64,000 nucleotides of DNA from Collinsella sp. OM04-5. Lineage in GTDB: Bacteria > Actinomycetota > Coriobacteriia > Coriobacteriales > Coriobacteriaceae. The translations under genes were made by a program, and so were the position numbers. The notes beneath the pieces were generated by a model. That model was not told the DNA's origin, made no database searches, and worked only from the letters and a program-made list of their open reading frames with translations. The stretch's first letter is position 1, and each line of letters opens with the position of its first letter. Location: NCBI RefSeq assembly GCF_003439125.1, contig NZ_QSUU01000005.1, positions 30,924 through 94,923 on the forward strand, written 5' to 3'. Positions 1-8,508 of the stretch are shown piece after piece.

Positions 1-8
1 AATTTCTC

Positions 9-30
9 AGCCCATTTCGCTGGGCTTTTT
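9..30 (+). terminator. Hairpin terminator of an upstream gene
   Basis: A 6 bp stem (AGCCCA paired with TGGGCT) is followed by a run of five T. It lies just before the tRNA, so it probably ends a transcript that enters from outside the window. Confidence 0.7.
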
Positions 31-33
31 AAT

Positions 34-108
34 TCCTCGGTAGCTCAATGGTAGAGCACGCGGCTGTTAACCGCGCTGTTGTAGGTTCGAGTCCTACCCG
101 GGGAGCCA
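34..108 (+). tRNA. tRNA-Asn (anticodon GTT)
   Basis: The sequence folds into a full cloverleaf: acceptor TCCTCGG pairs with CCGGGGA (one T-G wobble), D arm GCTC/GAGC, anticodon stem CGCGG/CCGCG with loop CTGTTAA and anticodon GTT at 66-68, and T arm GTAGG/CCTAC with TTCGAGT loop. The CCA end is encoded. The 75 nt gene stands alone between two terminators. Confidence 0.97.
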
Positions 109-116
109 GGTTGTAA

Positions 117-146
117 AACCCGTCGCTTAAGCGGCGGGTTTTTTCA
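117..146 (+). terminator. Terminator of tRNA-Asn
   Basis: A 10 bp stem (AACCCGTCGC with GCGGCGGGTT, loop TTAA, one T-G wobble) runs straight into six T. Positions match the end of the tRNA transcript. Confidence 0.9.
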
Positions 147-302
147 TGCCGCGACCACTTGACTCGAACGTTGCCATATCAACATTTCGTGTCGAGGATG
201 TAATCCCGCGACCCACCACCTCAACATGGCGCGGTCGTTGTAAAATATTGCAATGATTGCTCCCACGACATGGTGCCGCGAGCACCAGATAAGGAGATTC
301 TT

Positions 303-659
303 GTGTCTGAGACCATTAACGGCAGCCTGAGCGTCTCGAACGACGTTATTGCCGATATTGCCGGTTATGCCGCGATGACGTGCTATGGCGTCGTCGGTAT
401 GGCTGAGCAGCTCCAGGGCGCCGAGAGCGTGCGCCTGCTTGCCGGCCAGCGCCTCCGCAAGGGCGTGCTTGTCTCCGCCGACGAGAACGGCCTTACGGTC
501 GATCTTCACGTCGTGCTCGAGAACGGCGTCAACATGAAGTCCGTCTGCCACAATCTTTCGAGCTCCGTTGCCTTCACCCTGCAGGAGATCGCCCAGATCG
601 ATCCCGCCAGCCTTAAGATCGGCATCCATATCGACGCGCTCAAGAGCCGTCTGAACTAG
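303..659 (+). CDS. Asp23/Gls24 family envelope stress protein
   Basis: A 118-residue protein of the Asp23/Gls24 (DUF322) family. In Gram-positive bacteria these small proteins coat the inner face of the membrane or act near cell-envelope and fatty-acid functions; the precise role is unknown. The sequence opens MSETINGSLSVSNDVIADIA and has the family pattern of one alpha/beta domain ending IGIHIDAL. I chose the GTG at 303 because AAGGAG lies at 291-296; an ATG at 270 in the same frame has no ribosome site. It precedes the fakA-like gene by 27 bases, the usual order (yloU-yloV in Bacillus). A second family member sits at 50055. Confidence 0.88.
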   Translation: MSETINGSLSVSNDVIADIAGYAAMTCYGVVGMAEQLQGAESVRLLAGQRLRKGVLVSADENGLTVDLHVVLENGVNMKSVCHNLSSSVAFTLQEIAQIDPASLKIGIHIDALKSRLN

Positions 660-686
660 CATCCGAAAACGGAGATTCAAATACCC

Positions 687-2348
687 ATGATTGCAAAGAC
701 CATTCGCACCTGTTTTCCGATCGCTGCGGCTGCCGTTTCCGACAAGGCCGAGGAGATCAACAAGCTCAACGTCTTTCCCGTGCCCGACGGCGACACCGGC
801 ACCAACATGTCGCTCACGCTCGCCTCGGTGACCAAGGAGCTTTCTGCCCTTCCCGCCGATGCCGACATGGAGGCCATTGCCGGCGCCATCACCCACGGCT
901 CCCTGATGGGCGCCCGCGGCAACTCCGGCGTCATCACTTCGCAGATCCTGCGCGGCGTGGCCGAGGGTCTTGTCTCTGCCGACGAGCCCATTACGTCCGC
1001 CAACATTGCCTATGCGTTCCGCCGAGCCGTCAAGGTCGCCTTCCAGGCCGTCCGTAAGCCCATCGAGGGCACGATCCTCACGGTGCTGCGCGATGTCTCG
1101 ACCAAGGCCGACGAGTGCGAAAAGAAGAAGTTCTCGGCCGAGGATGCGCTCGACGCTATCGTCGTCGAGGCCTACCAGTCCGTCGCCCGCACGCCCGACC
1201 TGCTGCCCGTTCTGAAGGAGAACGGCGTGGTCGACTCCGGCGCCTTCGGCTTTGCTATTTTCCTTGAGAACTTTGTTGCCGCTGCGCTTGGCCGCAGCAC
1301 CGTTGTCGAGGATTTCTCTGCCACGTTTGATTCCGCTGGCTCTGCCCGCGACGCGGCCCTTGGTCGTGTTGAGATCGAGGCCAACGACGACTGGGAGGGC
1401 TCGGAGTTCCGCTACTGCAACGAGTTCCTCTTTAAGGCCGACGCTCCTTTTGACGAGGACGAGTGCCTCAAGTTCCTGGGCTCCATGGGTGACTGTGAGT
1501 TGCTCGTGGGCGCCTACCCCGACTACAAGATCCACGTGCACTCCAACACCCCCAACCTGGTGCTCGAGCACATGCTGCAGCTCGGTCAGATCTACGAGGT
1601 CTTTATCCACAACATGGAGATGGAGGCCCACGACCGTACCGCCAAGATTCATGAGGACCAGGAGAAGGCTGCCGAGCCCGCCAAGGCGCTGGGCTTTGTC
1701 GCCGTTGCCGCCGGTTCGGGCGAGGCCGACATCCTCAAGTCCCTCGGCGTCGACGTGATCGTGTCGGGTGGTCAGACCATGAACCCCTCGACTGCAGACC
1801 TGCTGGGCGCCGTCGACCAGGTCAACGCGACCTCGGTTATCATCCTGCCCAACAACGGTAACATCCGCATGGCTGCCGAGGCCGCCGCCTCTGCCTGCAC
1901 CGACAAGAAGGTCGCCGTCGTTCCCACCAAGACCGTTCCGCAGGCCTTCTCCGCGCTGTTCGCGGTCCTGCCCGATTCCGATCTCGAGGACGCCGTCGCC
2001 GCTATGGTTGACGCCATCAGCGAGGTCCGCGATGGCGAGGTCACCCGCGCCGTGCGCGACTCCAGCGCCTCGGACGGCTCCCCGATTCACTCCGGTGACG
2101 TCATGGGTATCATTGCCGGTTCCATCGATGTGGTCGGCTCCGATGTGAAACAGGTCACGCTCGATTGTATCAACCGTATGCAGGAGGAAGAGGAGGGCGA
2201 CGCGCTGACGATTCTGGCCGGCGAGGAGCTGTCCGATGAAGCCTTCCAGGAGATCGTCGACGCTATCGAGGAGGCTCAGCCCGACCTGGAGATCGACGCC
2301 CATCGTGGCGAGCAGCCGCTCTATCCCGTGATCTTCTCGATCGAGTAG
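687..2348 (+). CDS. fakA: Fatty acid kinase catalytic subunit, DAK2 domain (FakA/YloV)
   Basis: A 553-residue DAK2-domain protein that matches the length of FakA (YloV). FakA uses ATP to phosphorylate fatty acids presented by a DegV-type FakB, feeding acyl-phosphate to PlsX/PlsY for phospholipid synthesis. The DhaL-like N-terminus carries the Mg-ATP loop PVPDGDTGTNMS (residues 31-42; Asp34 and Asp36) and the MGARGNSGVI nucleotide motif near residue 75. The C-terminal half is the region that resembles DegV/FakB folds. No FakB is visible in the window, but PlsX and AcpP lie 5 kb downstream. Confidence 0.92.
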   Translation: MIAKTIRTCFPIAAAAVSDKAEEINKLNVFPVPDGDTGTNMSLTLASVTKELSALPADADMEAIAGAITHGSLMGARGNSGVITSQILRGVAEGLVSADEPITSANIAYAFRRAVKVAFQAVRKPIEGTILTVLRDVSTKADECEKKKFSAEDALDAIVVEAYQSVARTPDLLPVLKENGVVDSGAFGFAIFLENFVAAALGRSTVVEDFSATFDSAGSARDAALGRVEIEANDDWEGSEFRYCNEFLFKADAPFDEDECLKFLGSMGDCELLVGAYPDYKIHVHSNTPNLVLEHMLQLGQIYEVFIHNMEMEAHDRTAKIHEDQEKAAEPAKALGFVAVAAGSGEADILKSLGVDVIVSGGQTMNPSTADLLGAVDQVNATSVIILPNNGNIRMAAEAAASACTDKKVAVVPTKTVPQAFSALFAVLPDSDLEDAVAAMVDAISEVRDGEVTRAVRDSSASDGSPIHSGDVMGIIAGSIDVVGSDVKQVTLDCINRMQEEEEGDALTILAGEELSDEAFQEIVDAIEEAQPDLEIDAHRGEQPLYPVIFSIE

Positions 2349-2358
2349 GCATCTGCCC

Positions 2359-4536
2359 ATGTCTGAGCTCTGCTCCGTGCCGCGCGTCTCGGATCGCTTT
2401 GCCCAGAGCAATGCGCTCGACGAGGATATCGCGCGACTCAAATATGTTTCGGGTAAACGTGAGGAGGCCCTTCGCCGTCTGGGAATTCGGACGGTGGGGG
2501 ACCTCCTTCTGCATATCCCTCATCGATACCTGGACTTTACGCGCTCCTGGTCCATCGAGATGGCGCCCATCGGTACCGTGTGCACCATCATCGCCACGGT
2601 CGACCGTATCGTTCAAAAGAAGCCGCGTCCGCGCATGCAGGTGACCGAGGTCTCACTCGTTGACGAGACGGGCGTGCTGCAGGTCGCCTTTTTCCGTCAG
2701 CCTTGGATTGCCCAGCAGCTTAAGCAGGGCGACCGCCTGGCCGTGATGGGCAAGGTCGAGTTTGCCTACGGTTTTAAGCAGATGGCCTCGCCGCACTTTG
2801 AAAAGCTCGATGACGGGCGTGCTGCGGGCACCATTTTGCCGGTCCATTATGTGAGTGACGGCGTGAGCCAGGCATGGATGCGCCGCATCGTAAGTGGCGC
2901 GCTCGAGGTCGTCGGCAATCCCTTCGACCCGATTCCCGCACGCTTGCGCGTTAAGCGTCGCCTGATGAGCAATGCTCGTGCGCTTCGATCAATTCACTTT
3001 CCCTCGAGCATGGCTGAGCGCGATATCGCGCGCGCACGGCTTGCCTACGAGGAGTGCCTTTACCTGCAGCTGGCGCTGCGCCTGCGCAACGACGGCAGCC
3101 TGGTCGATGTGGTGCCCTACGCCCACGCCGCGGGCGAGCACCTGGCCGCGCTCAAGCAGGCCCTGCCATTTTCGCTGAGCGACGAGCAGGAGGCCGCGTT
3201 CCAAGATATCCTGCGCGATATGTGCGATGGCGGGCGCGTGATGAACCGCCTGCTGCTGGGCGATGTCGGTACCGGTAAGACCGCCGTTGCCGCCTGCGCG
3301 CTGGCTGTGGCTACCGATAGCGGCACGCAGGCCTGCGTTATGGCGCCCACGGGCGTGCTGGCGCGTCAATATGCCGATAAGACCGGCCCCTTGCTCTCGC
3401 AGGCTGGCATGACCTGGGCGCTCCTGACGGGCGCCACGCCAGCGGCCGAGCGCGAGCGGATCCATGCCCAGCTGGAATCGGGCGAGCTCGATGTCCTCTT
3501 TGGCACCCACGCGGTGCTTTCGGATAACGTGGCGTTCAAGCATCTGTCGCTCGTGGTCATCGATGAGCAGCACCGGTTTGGCGTCGGCCAACGCAACGCC
3601 CTGCGTGCGAAGGGCCCTGGTGCCGATCTGCTCGTTATGACGGCAACGCCCATCCCACGTACGCTGGCGCTTTCGGTCTACGGCGATCTGGACACGAGCA
3701 TCATCCGCCATCGGCCCGTCCCTGGCGCTGGCGTGACGACACGCGTGCTTACCGAGTCGAGCCGCGACCTTGCCTATGGCGCCATCCGCGAGGCGCATGA
3801 AAAGGGTCAGCAGGCCTACGTGATTTGCCCGCTCGTGGAGCCGAGTGACTCGGCCGATGATCTGGAGGACGTGCCCGGTATCGCCCGCGACGACGAGGGC
3901 CGCGTGACGGTCCCCGTGCCGCTGCACGATACGGCGACCGAGCTCGATCGCCTGCGTCTGGCGTTGCCGGGTCTTGCCATCGAGCGCCTTCACGGCCGCA
4001 TGCCAGCGGGGGAGAAGGACCAGGTTATCGATGCCTTTAAGCGTGGCGAGATCGACGTGCTCGTCTCGACTACGGTGGTCGAGGTGGGCGTCGACGTGCC
4101 CAACGCCACCGTCATGGTCATCGAGAACGGTGAGCGCTTTGGCTTGGCGGCCCTGCACCAGCTGCGCGGTCGCGTGGGCCGCGGCAGCGTGTCGGGCACC
4201 TGCCTGGTCATGACGCACTCCAAGGGCAATGGCGGCGCCTCGGCGGCACAAGACCGCCTCCAGTCGCTCGAAAAGACCTCGGACGGCTTTACGCTCGCCC
4301 AGATGGACCTGCGTCTGCGCCACGAGGGCGAGATTCTGGGTTATCGTCAACACGGCGGCATTACCTTGCGCTTTGTGGACCTGGACGCCGACGAGGATCT
4401 TATCGAATGGGCCCATTTGGACGCGGTCGAGCTCTTGCGGTATGCTTGCAACCTTGACTCCGTGGCGACGCGCCCCTTGCGCGACGCGGTCGCCATGCGT
4501 TATCGACATATCTTTAAGGAGGTCAGCGGAGGATGA
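2359..4536 (+). CDS. recG: ATP-dependent DNA helicase RecG
   Basis: RecG reverses stalled replication forks and branch-migrates Holliday junctions. The 725-residue protein has an N-terminal wedge/OB domain (about 30-200), Walker A GDVGTGKT starting at residue 301, and the DEQH box of superfamily 2 helicases at 402-405 (IDEQHRFG), followed by TATPIPRTLA and the GRVGRG motif VI. The start ATG lies 10 bases after the fakA stop, so the genes are probably co-transcribed. The stop overlaps the start of rsmD by four bases. Confidence 0.96.
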   Translation: MSELCSVPRVSDRFAQSNALDEDIARLKYVSGKREEALRRLGIRTVGDLLLHIPHRYLDFTRSWSIEMAPIGTVCTIIATVDRIVQKKPRPRMQVTEVSLVDETGVLQVAFFRQPWIAQQLKQGDRLAVMGKVEFAYGFKQMASPHFEKLDDGRAAGTILPVHYVSDGVSQAWMRRIVSGALEVVGNPFDPIPARLRVKRRLMSNARALRSIHFPSSMAERDIARARLAYEECLYLQLALRLRNDGSLVDVVPYAHAAGEHLAALKQALPFSLSDEQEAAFQDILRDMCDGGRVMNRLLLGDVGTGKTAVAACALAVATDSGTQACVMAPTGVLARQYADKTGPLLSQAGMTWALLTGATPAAERERIHAQLESGELDVLFGTHAVLSDNVAFKHLSLVVIDEQHRFGVGQRNALRAKGPGADLLVMTATPIPRTLALSVYGDLDTSIIRHRPVPGAGVTTRVLTESSRDLAYGAIREAHEKGQQAYVICPLVEPSDSADDLEDVPGIARDDEGRVTVPVPLHDTATELDRLRLALPGLAIERLHGRMPAGEKDQVIDAFKRGEIDVLVSTTVVEVGVDVPNATVMVIENGERFGLAALHQLRGRVGRGSVSGTCLVMTHSKGNGGASAAQDRLQSLEKTSDGFTLAQMDLRLRHEGEILGYRQHGGITLRFVDLDADEDLIEWAHLDAVELLRYACNLDSVATRPLRDAVAMRYRHIFKEVSGG

Positions 4537-5177
4537 GAATCATCGGCGGTGAATGGCGCGGCCGCAAGATCGAAGAGCCGCGTGGACGCGATGTCACCCG
4601 TCCTACGACCGATCGCGTGCGCGAGGCATGTGCATCCATGGTCATGTCGGCGTTCGATTTCGATTTGGACGAGGTCCGCGTGCTGGATGCCTTTGGCGGC
4701 TCCGGTGCCCTGGGAATCGAGATGCTCTCGCGTGGCGCCCGCTCGCTCACCACGTTCGAGATCGATCGCAATGCCGCCCGTCTGATCACCAAGAATATCG
4801 AGTCGCTGTGCGGCGACCGCTCGCGTTGGCGCGTCGTTACCGGCGATGTGTTGGCGAGCGCCTCGCGCGGCCGTGTGCCGGGTGGCCCCTTTGATCTGGT
4901 CCTGCTCGATCCGCCCTATGCCTTTGGCGCCGAGCCGGTCGAGGAGCTGCTGCAAAACCTAGCTCAGCAAGGCTTGCTGGCACAGGGTGCCTATGCGCTG
5001 TTTGAGCACGCTGCCGCCGACGCGGGCGCTCACCCGACCGGTTTTGAGACCGTGCGAGAGAAGCGCTACGGCATAACCTCGGTTGACTTGCTGCGCTGGG
5101 TGGCCGAGGACGAGAACGACCTTGCTGACAAGAACGAAAATAACGAGGAAGCGCCTTGGGAGGACGCCCATGAATGA
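4533..5177 (+). CDS. rsmD: 16S rRNA (guanine966-N2)-methyltransferase RsmD
   Basis: RsmD methylates G966 of 16S rRNA in the assembled 30S subunit with S-adenosylmethionine. The 214-residue protein starts MRIIGGEWRGRKI, typical of the family, has the SAM-binding loop DAFGGSGALGIE (about 53-64) and the catalytic DPPY at 126-129. It overlaps recG by four bases and coaD by eight, and the rsmD-coaD pair is a conserved order. The last 25 residues are an acidic, Asn/Asp/Glu-rich tail. Confidence 0.95.
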   Translation: MRIIGGEWRGRKIEEPRGRDVTRPTTDRVREACASMVMSAFDFDLDEVRVLDAFGGSGALGIEMLSRGARSLTTFEIDRNAARLITKNIESLCGDRSRWRVVTGDVLASASRGRVPGGPFDLVLLDPPYAFGAEPVEELLQNLAQQGLLAQGAYALFEHAAADAGAHPTGFETVREKRYGITSVDLLRWVAEDENDLADKNENNEEAPWEDAHE

Positions 5178-5667
5178 CACCATCAACCGCGTGATTGTCC
5201 CGGGCACCTTCGATCCCATCACATTTGGCCATATCGACGTCATCCGCCGTGCCCGCCGCATCTTTCCCAGCGTGATCGTCGCTGTTGCCGAGTCGCAGGG
5301 TAAAAACGGTGTGGGCACCACGTTTATGCTCGATGAGCGCGTGGCGCTGGCCCGTGAGGCGCTCGGTGATATCGACGGCGTCGAGGTCCTGCCCTTTACC
5401 GGCCTCTTGGTCGACTTCGCTCGCGAGCAGGGGGCGGGGGCCGTGGTCAAGGGCCTGCGCGCCATGACCGACTTTGAGTACGAGCTGCAGCAGGCCGACC
5501 TCAACTATCGCTTGGATAACGAGCTGGAGTCTATCTTTGTCATGAGTGCGCCGCAGTACGGCTATATCTCGAGCTCGGTCGTTCGCCAGATCGCCTCGCT
5601 CGGCAGCGATGTATCGACGTTTGTCCCGCCCAACGTGGTCGAAGCGCTCAGACATCGCTTTTCGTGA
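5170..5667 (+). CDS. coaD: Phosphopantetheine adenylyltransferase CoaD
   Basis: CoaD makes dephospho-CoA from phosphopantetheine and ATP, the fourth step of coenzyme A synthesis. The 165-residue protein has the nucleotidyltransferase signature GTFDPITFGH (residues 12-21) and the ISSSVVRQIA motif near residue 129. The ATG at 5170 follows GGGAGGA and overlaps the rsmD stop; a longer open frame upstream from 5083 only shadows rsmD. Confidence 0.97.
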   Translation: MNDTINRVIVPGTFDPITFGHIDVIRRARRIFPSVIVAVAESQGKNGVGTTFMLDERVALAREALGDIDGVEVLPFTGLLVDFAREQGAGAVVKGLRAMTDFEYELQQADLNYRLDNELESIFVMSAPQYGYISSSVVRQIASLGSDVSTFVPPNVVEALRHRFS

Positions 5668-5691
5668 CGTTTTTTATTGCCTGGTGGCATG

Positions 5692-5700
5692 TGGTAAACT
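5692..5700 (+). promoter_or_regulatory. Possible extended -10 promoter
   Basis: TG-G-TAAACT resembles an extended -10 element and lies 36 bases before the next start codon, just after coaD. No good -35 box is seen. The same TGGTA pattern appears before rpmF and before the fructose permease gene. Confidence 0.4.
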
Positions 5701-5735
5701 AGCACGATGATATGTTACCTATGAAAGGAGACCGG

Positions 5736-6233
5736 ATGCCGGGCGAGAATTTTCCTGGCGATAGGATCGTCAGCTTGGTCGATGAGCTCGAAGGGCTGAT
5801 CGAGGAAGCCAAGCCGCCTTTCGGCAAGAACGCTCAGTTCAAGGTCATCGACGCCGACGTGTTCTTCAACATCCTCGACGAGATCCGCATGAGCTATCCC
5901 GAGGAGTGGCAGAAGTCCCGCCGTATCCTTAAGGAGCGCGAGGAGCTTATGGCTTCCGCCGCCGCTCAGGCCGATTCCATCATCGCCGACGCTCAGCAGC
6001 AGGCCCTCACCATTGCCGGTGAGCAGGAGATCGTCCGCTTAGCCCAGCAGCAGGCCGACGACATCCGCGATCGTGCCCAGCAGTACGAGCGCGAGACGCG
6101 TTATGCTGCCGAGGACTACGCAGAGCAGGTCTTTACGCACCTGGAGGAGAACCTCAAGAGCCTGACCGGCACCGTTACCCGTTGCCGTCAGCAGCTCAAC
6201 GAGGGTGCCGCCCAGCAGAATGGTCAGTGGTAA
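5736..6233 (+). CDS. Coiled-coil protein of unknown function (DivIVA/ATPase-stalk-like)
   Basis: A 165-residue soluble protein that I do not recognise as a named family. Residues 1-60 are compact and acidic; from about 65 to 150 the chain is a long Ala/Gln/Glu-rich helix (AAQADSIIADAQQQALTIAG, LAQQQADDIRDRAQQYERET) expected to form a coiled coil, as in DivIVA-like or V-ATPase H/E-type proteins. The ATG at 5736 is set by AAAGGAG at 5724-5730. Its stop overlaps the DUF177 start by one base (TAATG). The position between coaD and DUF177 is a usual place for such an ATPase-like protein in Coriobacteriia, but a function cannot be given. Confidence 0.75.
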   Translation: MPGENFPGDRIVSLVDELEGLIEEAKPPFGKNAQFKVIDADVFFNILDEIRMSYPEEWQKSRRILKEREELMASAAAQADSIIADAQQQALTIAGEQEIVRLAQQQADDIRDRAQQYERETRYAAEDYAEQVFTHLEENLKSLTGTVTRCRQQLNEGAAQQNGQW

Positions 6234-6787
6234 TGGCTGAGTTCCCGAGCGTTACCGTCGATCTTTCCGAGCAGCTCGAGTTTCCTGGTGATTCGTATCC
6301 GCTGACCGGTAAGGTCGACGTCGCCACCTACATGGTGGGCGAGAAGGAGTATCAGCTACAGGACGGCATCGACTACGACGTTGTCTTTACCAATGCCGGT
6401 ACCGGTGTCTTGCTCACGGGCATGGTTCGCGCGCACGCCACCGGCGAGTGCGACCGTTGTCTGGAGCCCGCCTCGTTTGATATCGCCGGCGAGATCGAGG
6501 AGTTCTACCTCTTCGAGGAGCCCGAGGATCCCGAGGCCTACGAGGACGGCTACGAGCTCCTGGGTGAGGACCGCATCGTCGATTTGGGTGAGCCCATCAA
6601 CGACGCGGTCGTCATGGACACGCCGTTTGTCGTTCTGTGCAAGCCCGATTGCCGCGGTCTGTGCCCCACTTGCGGTTGTAATCTCAACGTCGAGCAATGC
6701 GATTGCGCCGCCCAGGCAGAGGCAGAATGGGCCGCTGCCACGGAAAATCCATTTGCAGCATTGAAGAATCTCAAGCTCGATGAGTAA
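6233..6787 (+). CDS. DUF177 (YceD-like) 23S rRNA accumulation protein
   Basis: A 184-residue DUF177 protein, the family of YceD, which is linked to 23S rRNA accumulation and is nearly always encoded before rpmF, as here. The family pattern is present: GECDRCLEPA near residue 78 and a second cysteine cluster PDCRGLCPTCGCNLN near 141-155, likely a zinc site. The start at 6233 overlaps the preceding stop; an upstream in-frame ATG at 6182 lies inside the previous gene. Confidence 0.9.
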   Translation: MAEFPSVTVDLSEQLEFPGDSYPLTGKVDVATYMVGEKEYQLQDGIDYDVVFTNAGTGVLLTGMVRAHATGECDRCLEPASFDIAGEIEEFYLFEEPEDPEAYEDGYELLGEDRIVDLGEPINDAVVMDTPFVVLCKPDCRGLCPTCGCNLNVEQCDCAAQAEAEWAAATENPFAALKNLKLDE

Positions 6788-6791
6788 AACT

Positions 6792-6801
6792 GTGGTAGTA
6801 T
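6792..6801 (+). promoter_or_regulatory. Possible promoter of rpmF
   Basis: TGTGGTAGTAT contains an extended -10 like element (TAGTAT at 6796-6801) 50 bases before rpmF. A -35 box is not clear. Confidence 0.35.
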
Positions 6802-6851
6802 CTCTACTTGCGCGTAATCGCCACACTGGATAGTTCATAAGGAAGGTCACT

Positions 6852-7031
6852 ATGCCCGTACCTAAACAAAAGCAGGGTCGTATCCGCACTCACACCCGTC
6901 GTTCCGCCAACATGAAGATCTCGGCTGCGGCTCAGTCCACGTGCCCCCGTTGCGGCGCTGTCAAGCTTCCGCACCACGTGTGCCCCAGCTGCGGTTTCTA
7001 TAAGGACCGCGAGGTTATCGTTACCGAGTAA
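6852..7031 (+). CDS. rpmF: 50S ribosomal protein L32
   Basis: L32 is a small zinc-ribbon protein of the large ribosomal subunit. The 59-residue reading frame begins MPVPKQKQGRIRTHTRRSAN and carries the four zinc cysteines as CPRCGAV and CPSCGFY. It is preceded by AAGGAAGG. It is too short for many automatic ORF calls, but family, length and the DUF177-rpmF-plsX order leave little doubt. Confidence 0.97.
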   Translation: MPVPKQKQGRIRTHTRRSANMKISAAAQSTCPRCGAVKLPHHVCPSCGFYKDREVIVTE

Positions 7032-7071
7032 CGCTATACTCTGGATGCGATGCCGTTCCAAATGGAACCAC

Positions 7072-7102
7072 AATGGCCGGCTCAATGAGTCGGCCATTTT
7101 TG
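7072..7102 (+). terminator. Terminator or attenuator between rpmF and plsX
   Basis: AATGGCCG pairs with CGGCCATT across an 11 nt loop and is followed by TTTT. Because plsX starts 17 bases later, it probably lowers, rather than stops, readthrough from the ribosomal gene. Confidence 0.7.
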
Positions 7103-7118
7103 TATAAGGAGCATGTAT

Positions 7119-8138
7119 ATGAGTAACGTTCGCGTTTGTGTAGACGTTGTGGGCGGAGACGAGAAACCTCAGGTTGTTCTCGATGGTATCGAGGCTGCGC
7201 TTGCCGCCGATCCCGATATCGAGGTCTTGGCAGCTGGCCCCGCCGAAATCGTCAATCCCTTTGCTGCTTCCCACGCACGTGTTGAGGCCCTTGAGGCACC
7301 CGACGTTATCGCCATGGATGACGATCCCATTCGCGCCGTGATGACCAAACGCAAGTCTTCGATCGTGCTGTCGTGCCGCGCTATCAAGAAGGGCAATGCT
7401 GACGCGTTCTTCTCTGCCGGTTCGACCGGTGCCATGACCGCTGCCGCTACCGCCTATGTGACGCCGTTTAGGTATCAGGCCGAAGGCAAGAAGCAGCCGG
7501 TGCGCCCCTGTCTGACCAATGCACTGCCCAATCGCGCCGGCGGCCTGACGGTGCTGTGCGATATGGGCGCCAACCCCGATGTCGAGGTGGACGATATGGT
7601 GCGCTTTGCCCAGATGGGCGCCGCCTATGCCCGCGTCGTTTTGGGTATCGAGCATCCCCGCGTGGGCCTGCTTGCTAACGGCACCGAGGACGAGAAGGGC
7701 TCCAACTTTACCAAGTCCTGCTTCCCGGCCATGAAGGCCGCTGTTCCCGGTTTTGTGGGCAACTGCGAGGGCACCGATCTTACGTCGGGCAATTTTGACG
7801 TCGTGGTTGCCGACGGCATGTCGGGCAACATCGCACTCAAGGCCACCGAGGGCGCTACCAAATTTTTGCTGCAGGAGCTCAAGGGTGTCTTTATGTCTTC
7901 GCTCGGCACCAAGATTGCCGCGCTGCTCATAAAAAAGCAGATGCGCGAGATTAAGGCAAAGCTCTCGGGTGATGCTAAGGGCGGCGCCATTCTGCTGGGC
8001 CTGCGTGGCGTAGTTCTGATTGGCCATGGTGCCACCTCGGTCGAGGCCGTCAAAAACGGTACGCTCGCCGCGGCGGAGGCCGTGCGCGCCGGGCTTGTCG
8101 AGAACGTCGCCAACTCTATGGACGGCATCGTTTTGTAG
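7119..8138 (+). CDS. plsX: Phosphate acyltransferase PlsX
   Basis: PlsX converts acyl-ACP and phosphate to acyl-phosphate, the donor for PlsY in phospholipid synthesis. The 339-residue protein has the family signatures DVVGGDEKP near the N-terminus, FSAGSTGAMTAAA near 103, ANGTEDEKGS near 186 and the C-terminal LLGLRGVVLIGHGAT. AAGGAG at 7106-7111 favours the second ATG (7119) over the one at 7113, which would be only one base from it. Confidence 0.96.
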   Translation: MSNVRVCVDVVGGDEKPQVVLDGIEAALAADPDIEVLAAGPAEIVNPFAASHARVEALEAPDVIAMDDDPIRAVMTKRKSSIVLSCRAIKKGNADAFFSAGSTGAMTAAATAYVTPFRYQAEGKKQPVRPCLTNALPNRAGGLTVLCDMGANPDVEVDDMVRFAQMGAAYARVVLGIEHPRVGLLANGTEDEKGSNFTKSCFPAMKAAVPGFVGNCEGTDLTSGNFDVVVADGMSGNIALKATEGATKFLLQELKGVFMSSLGTKIAALLIKKQMREIKAKLSGDAKGGAILLGLRGVVLIGHGATSVEAVKNGTLAAAEAVRAGLVENVANSMDGIVL

Positions 8139-8262
8139 GAGCGAGTTAGGGCGCTGTTATGTGCCTCGCGGCCTGCGTCGTGGGGTAGAATCAAAACCGT
8201 GTCTTGGCGCTGCGCTTGCGGCGCCAGCGCGTTGATGTTCACGCAATACGAGAGGAAGCGCT

Positions 8263-8505
8263 ATGGACCGCTCCGAAATCTTCGATAAGATCGCCGAAGT
8301 TGCCGCCGATGTGCTGGGTGTCGACGTTGCCGAGATTAGCGACGAGACCACCTTCGACGATCTCGATGCCGATTCGCTCGAGCGTCTGCAGTTGGTGACG
8401 GCCATCGAGGACGAGTTCGACCTCGAGATCGATGACGAGACCCTGCTGTCGCTCAACTCTGTCGCCGACGCTGTCGACGCTATTGAAAACGCCAAGGAGG
8501 CCTAA
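8263..8505 (+). CDS. acpP: Acyl carrier protein
   Basis: An 80-residue acidic acyl carrier protein. The phosphopantetheine serine is Ser38 in DADSLERL; most family members have DSLD or DSLE here. It follows GAGGAAG and lies between plsX and rnc, the standard plsX-acpP-rnc order, so it serves fatty-acid synthesis rather than a specialised pathway. Its own promoter may lie in the 124-base gap before it (TAGAAT at 8186-8191). Confidence 0.95.
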   Translation: MDRSEIFDKIAEVAADVLGVDVAEISDETTFDDLDADSLERLQLVTAIEDEFDLEIDDETLLSLNSVADAVDAIENAKEA

Positions 8506-8508
8506 GTC

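Noticed and set aside
144..2441. Long minus-strand open frame of 765 codons
   Set aside because: It is the antisense shadow of fakA, caused by high-GC codon bias. It has no ribosome site and a low-complexity Gly/Asp/Val/Leu composition.
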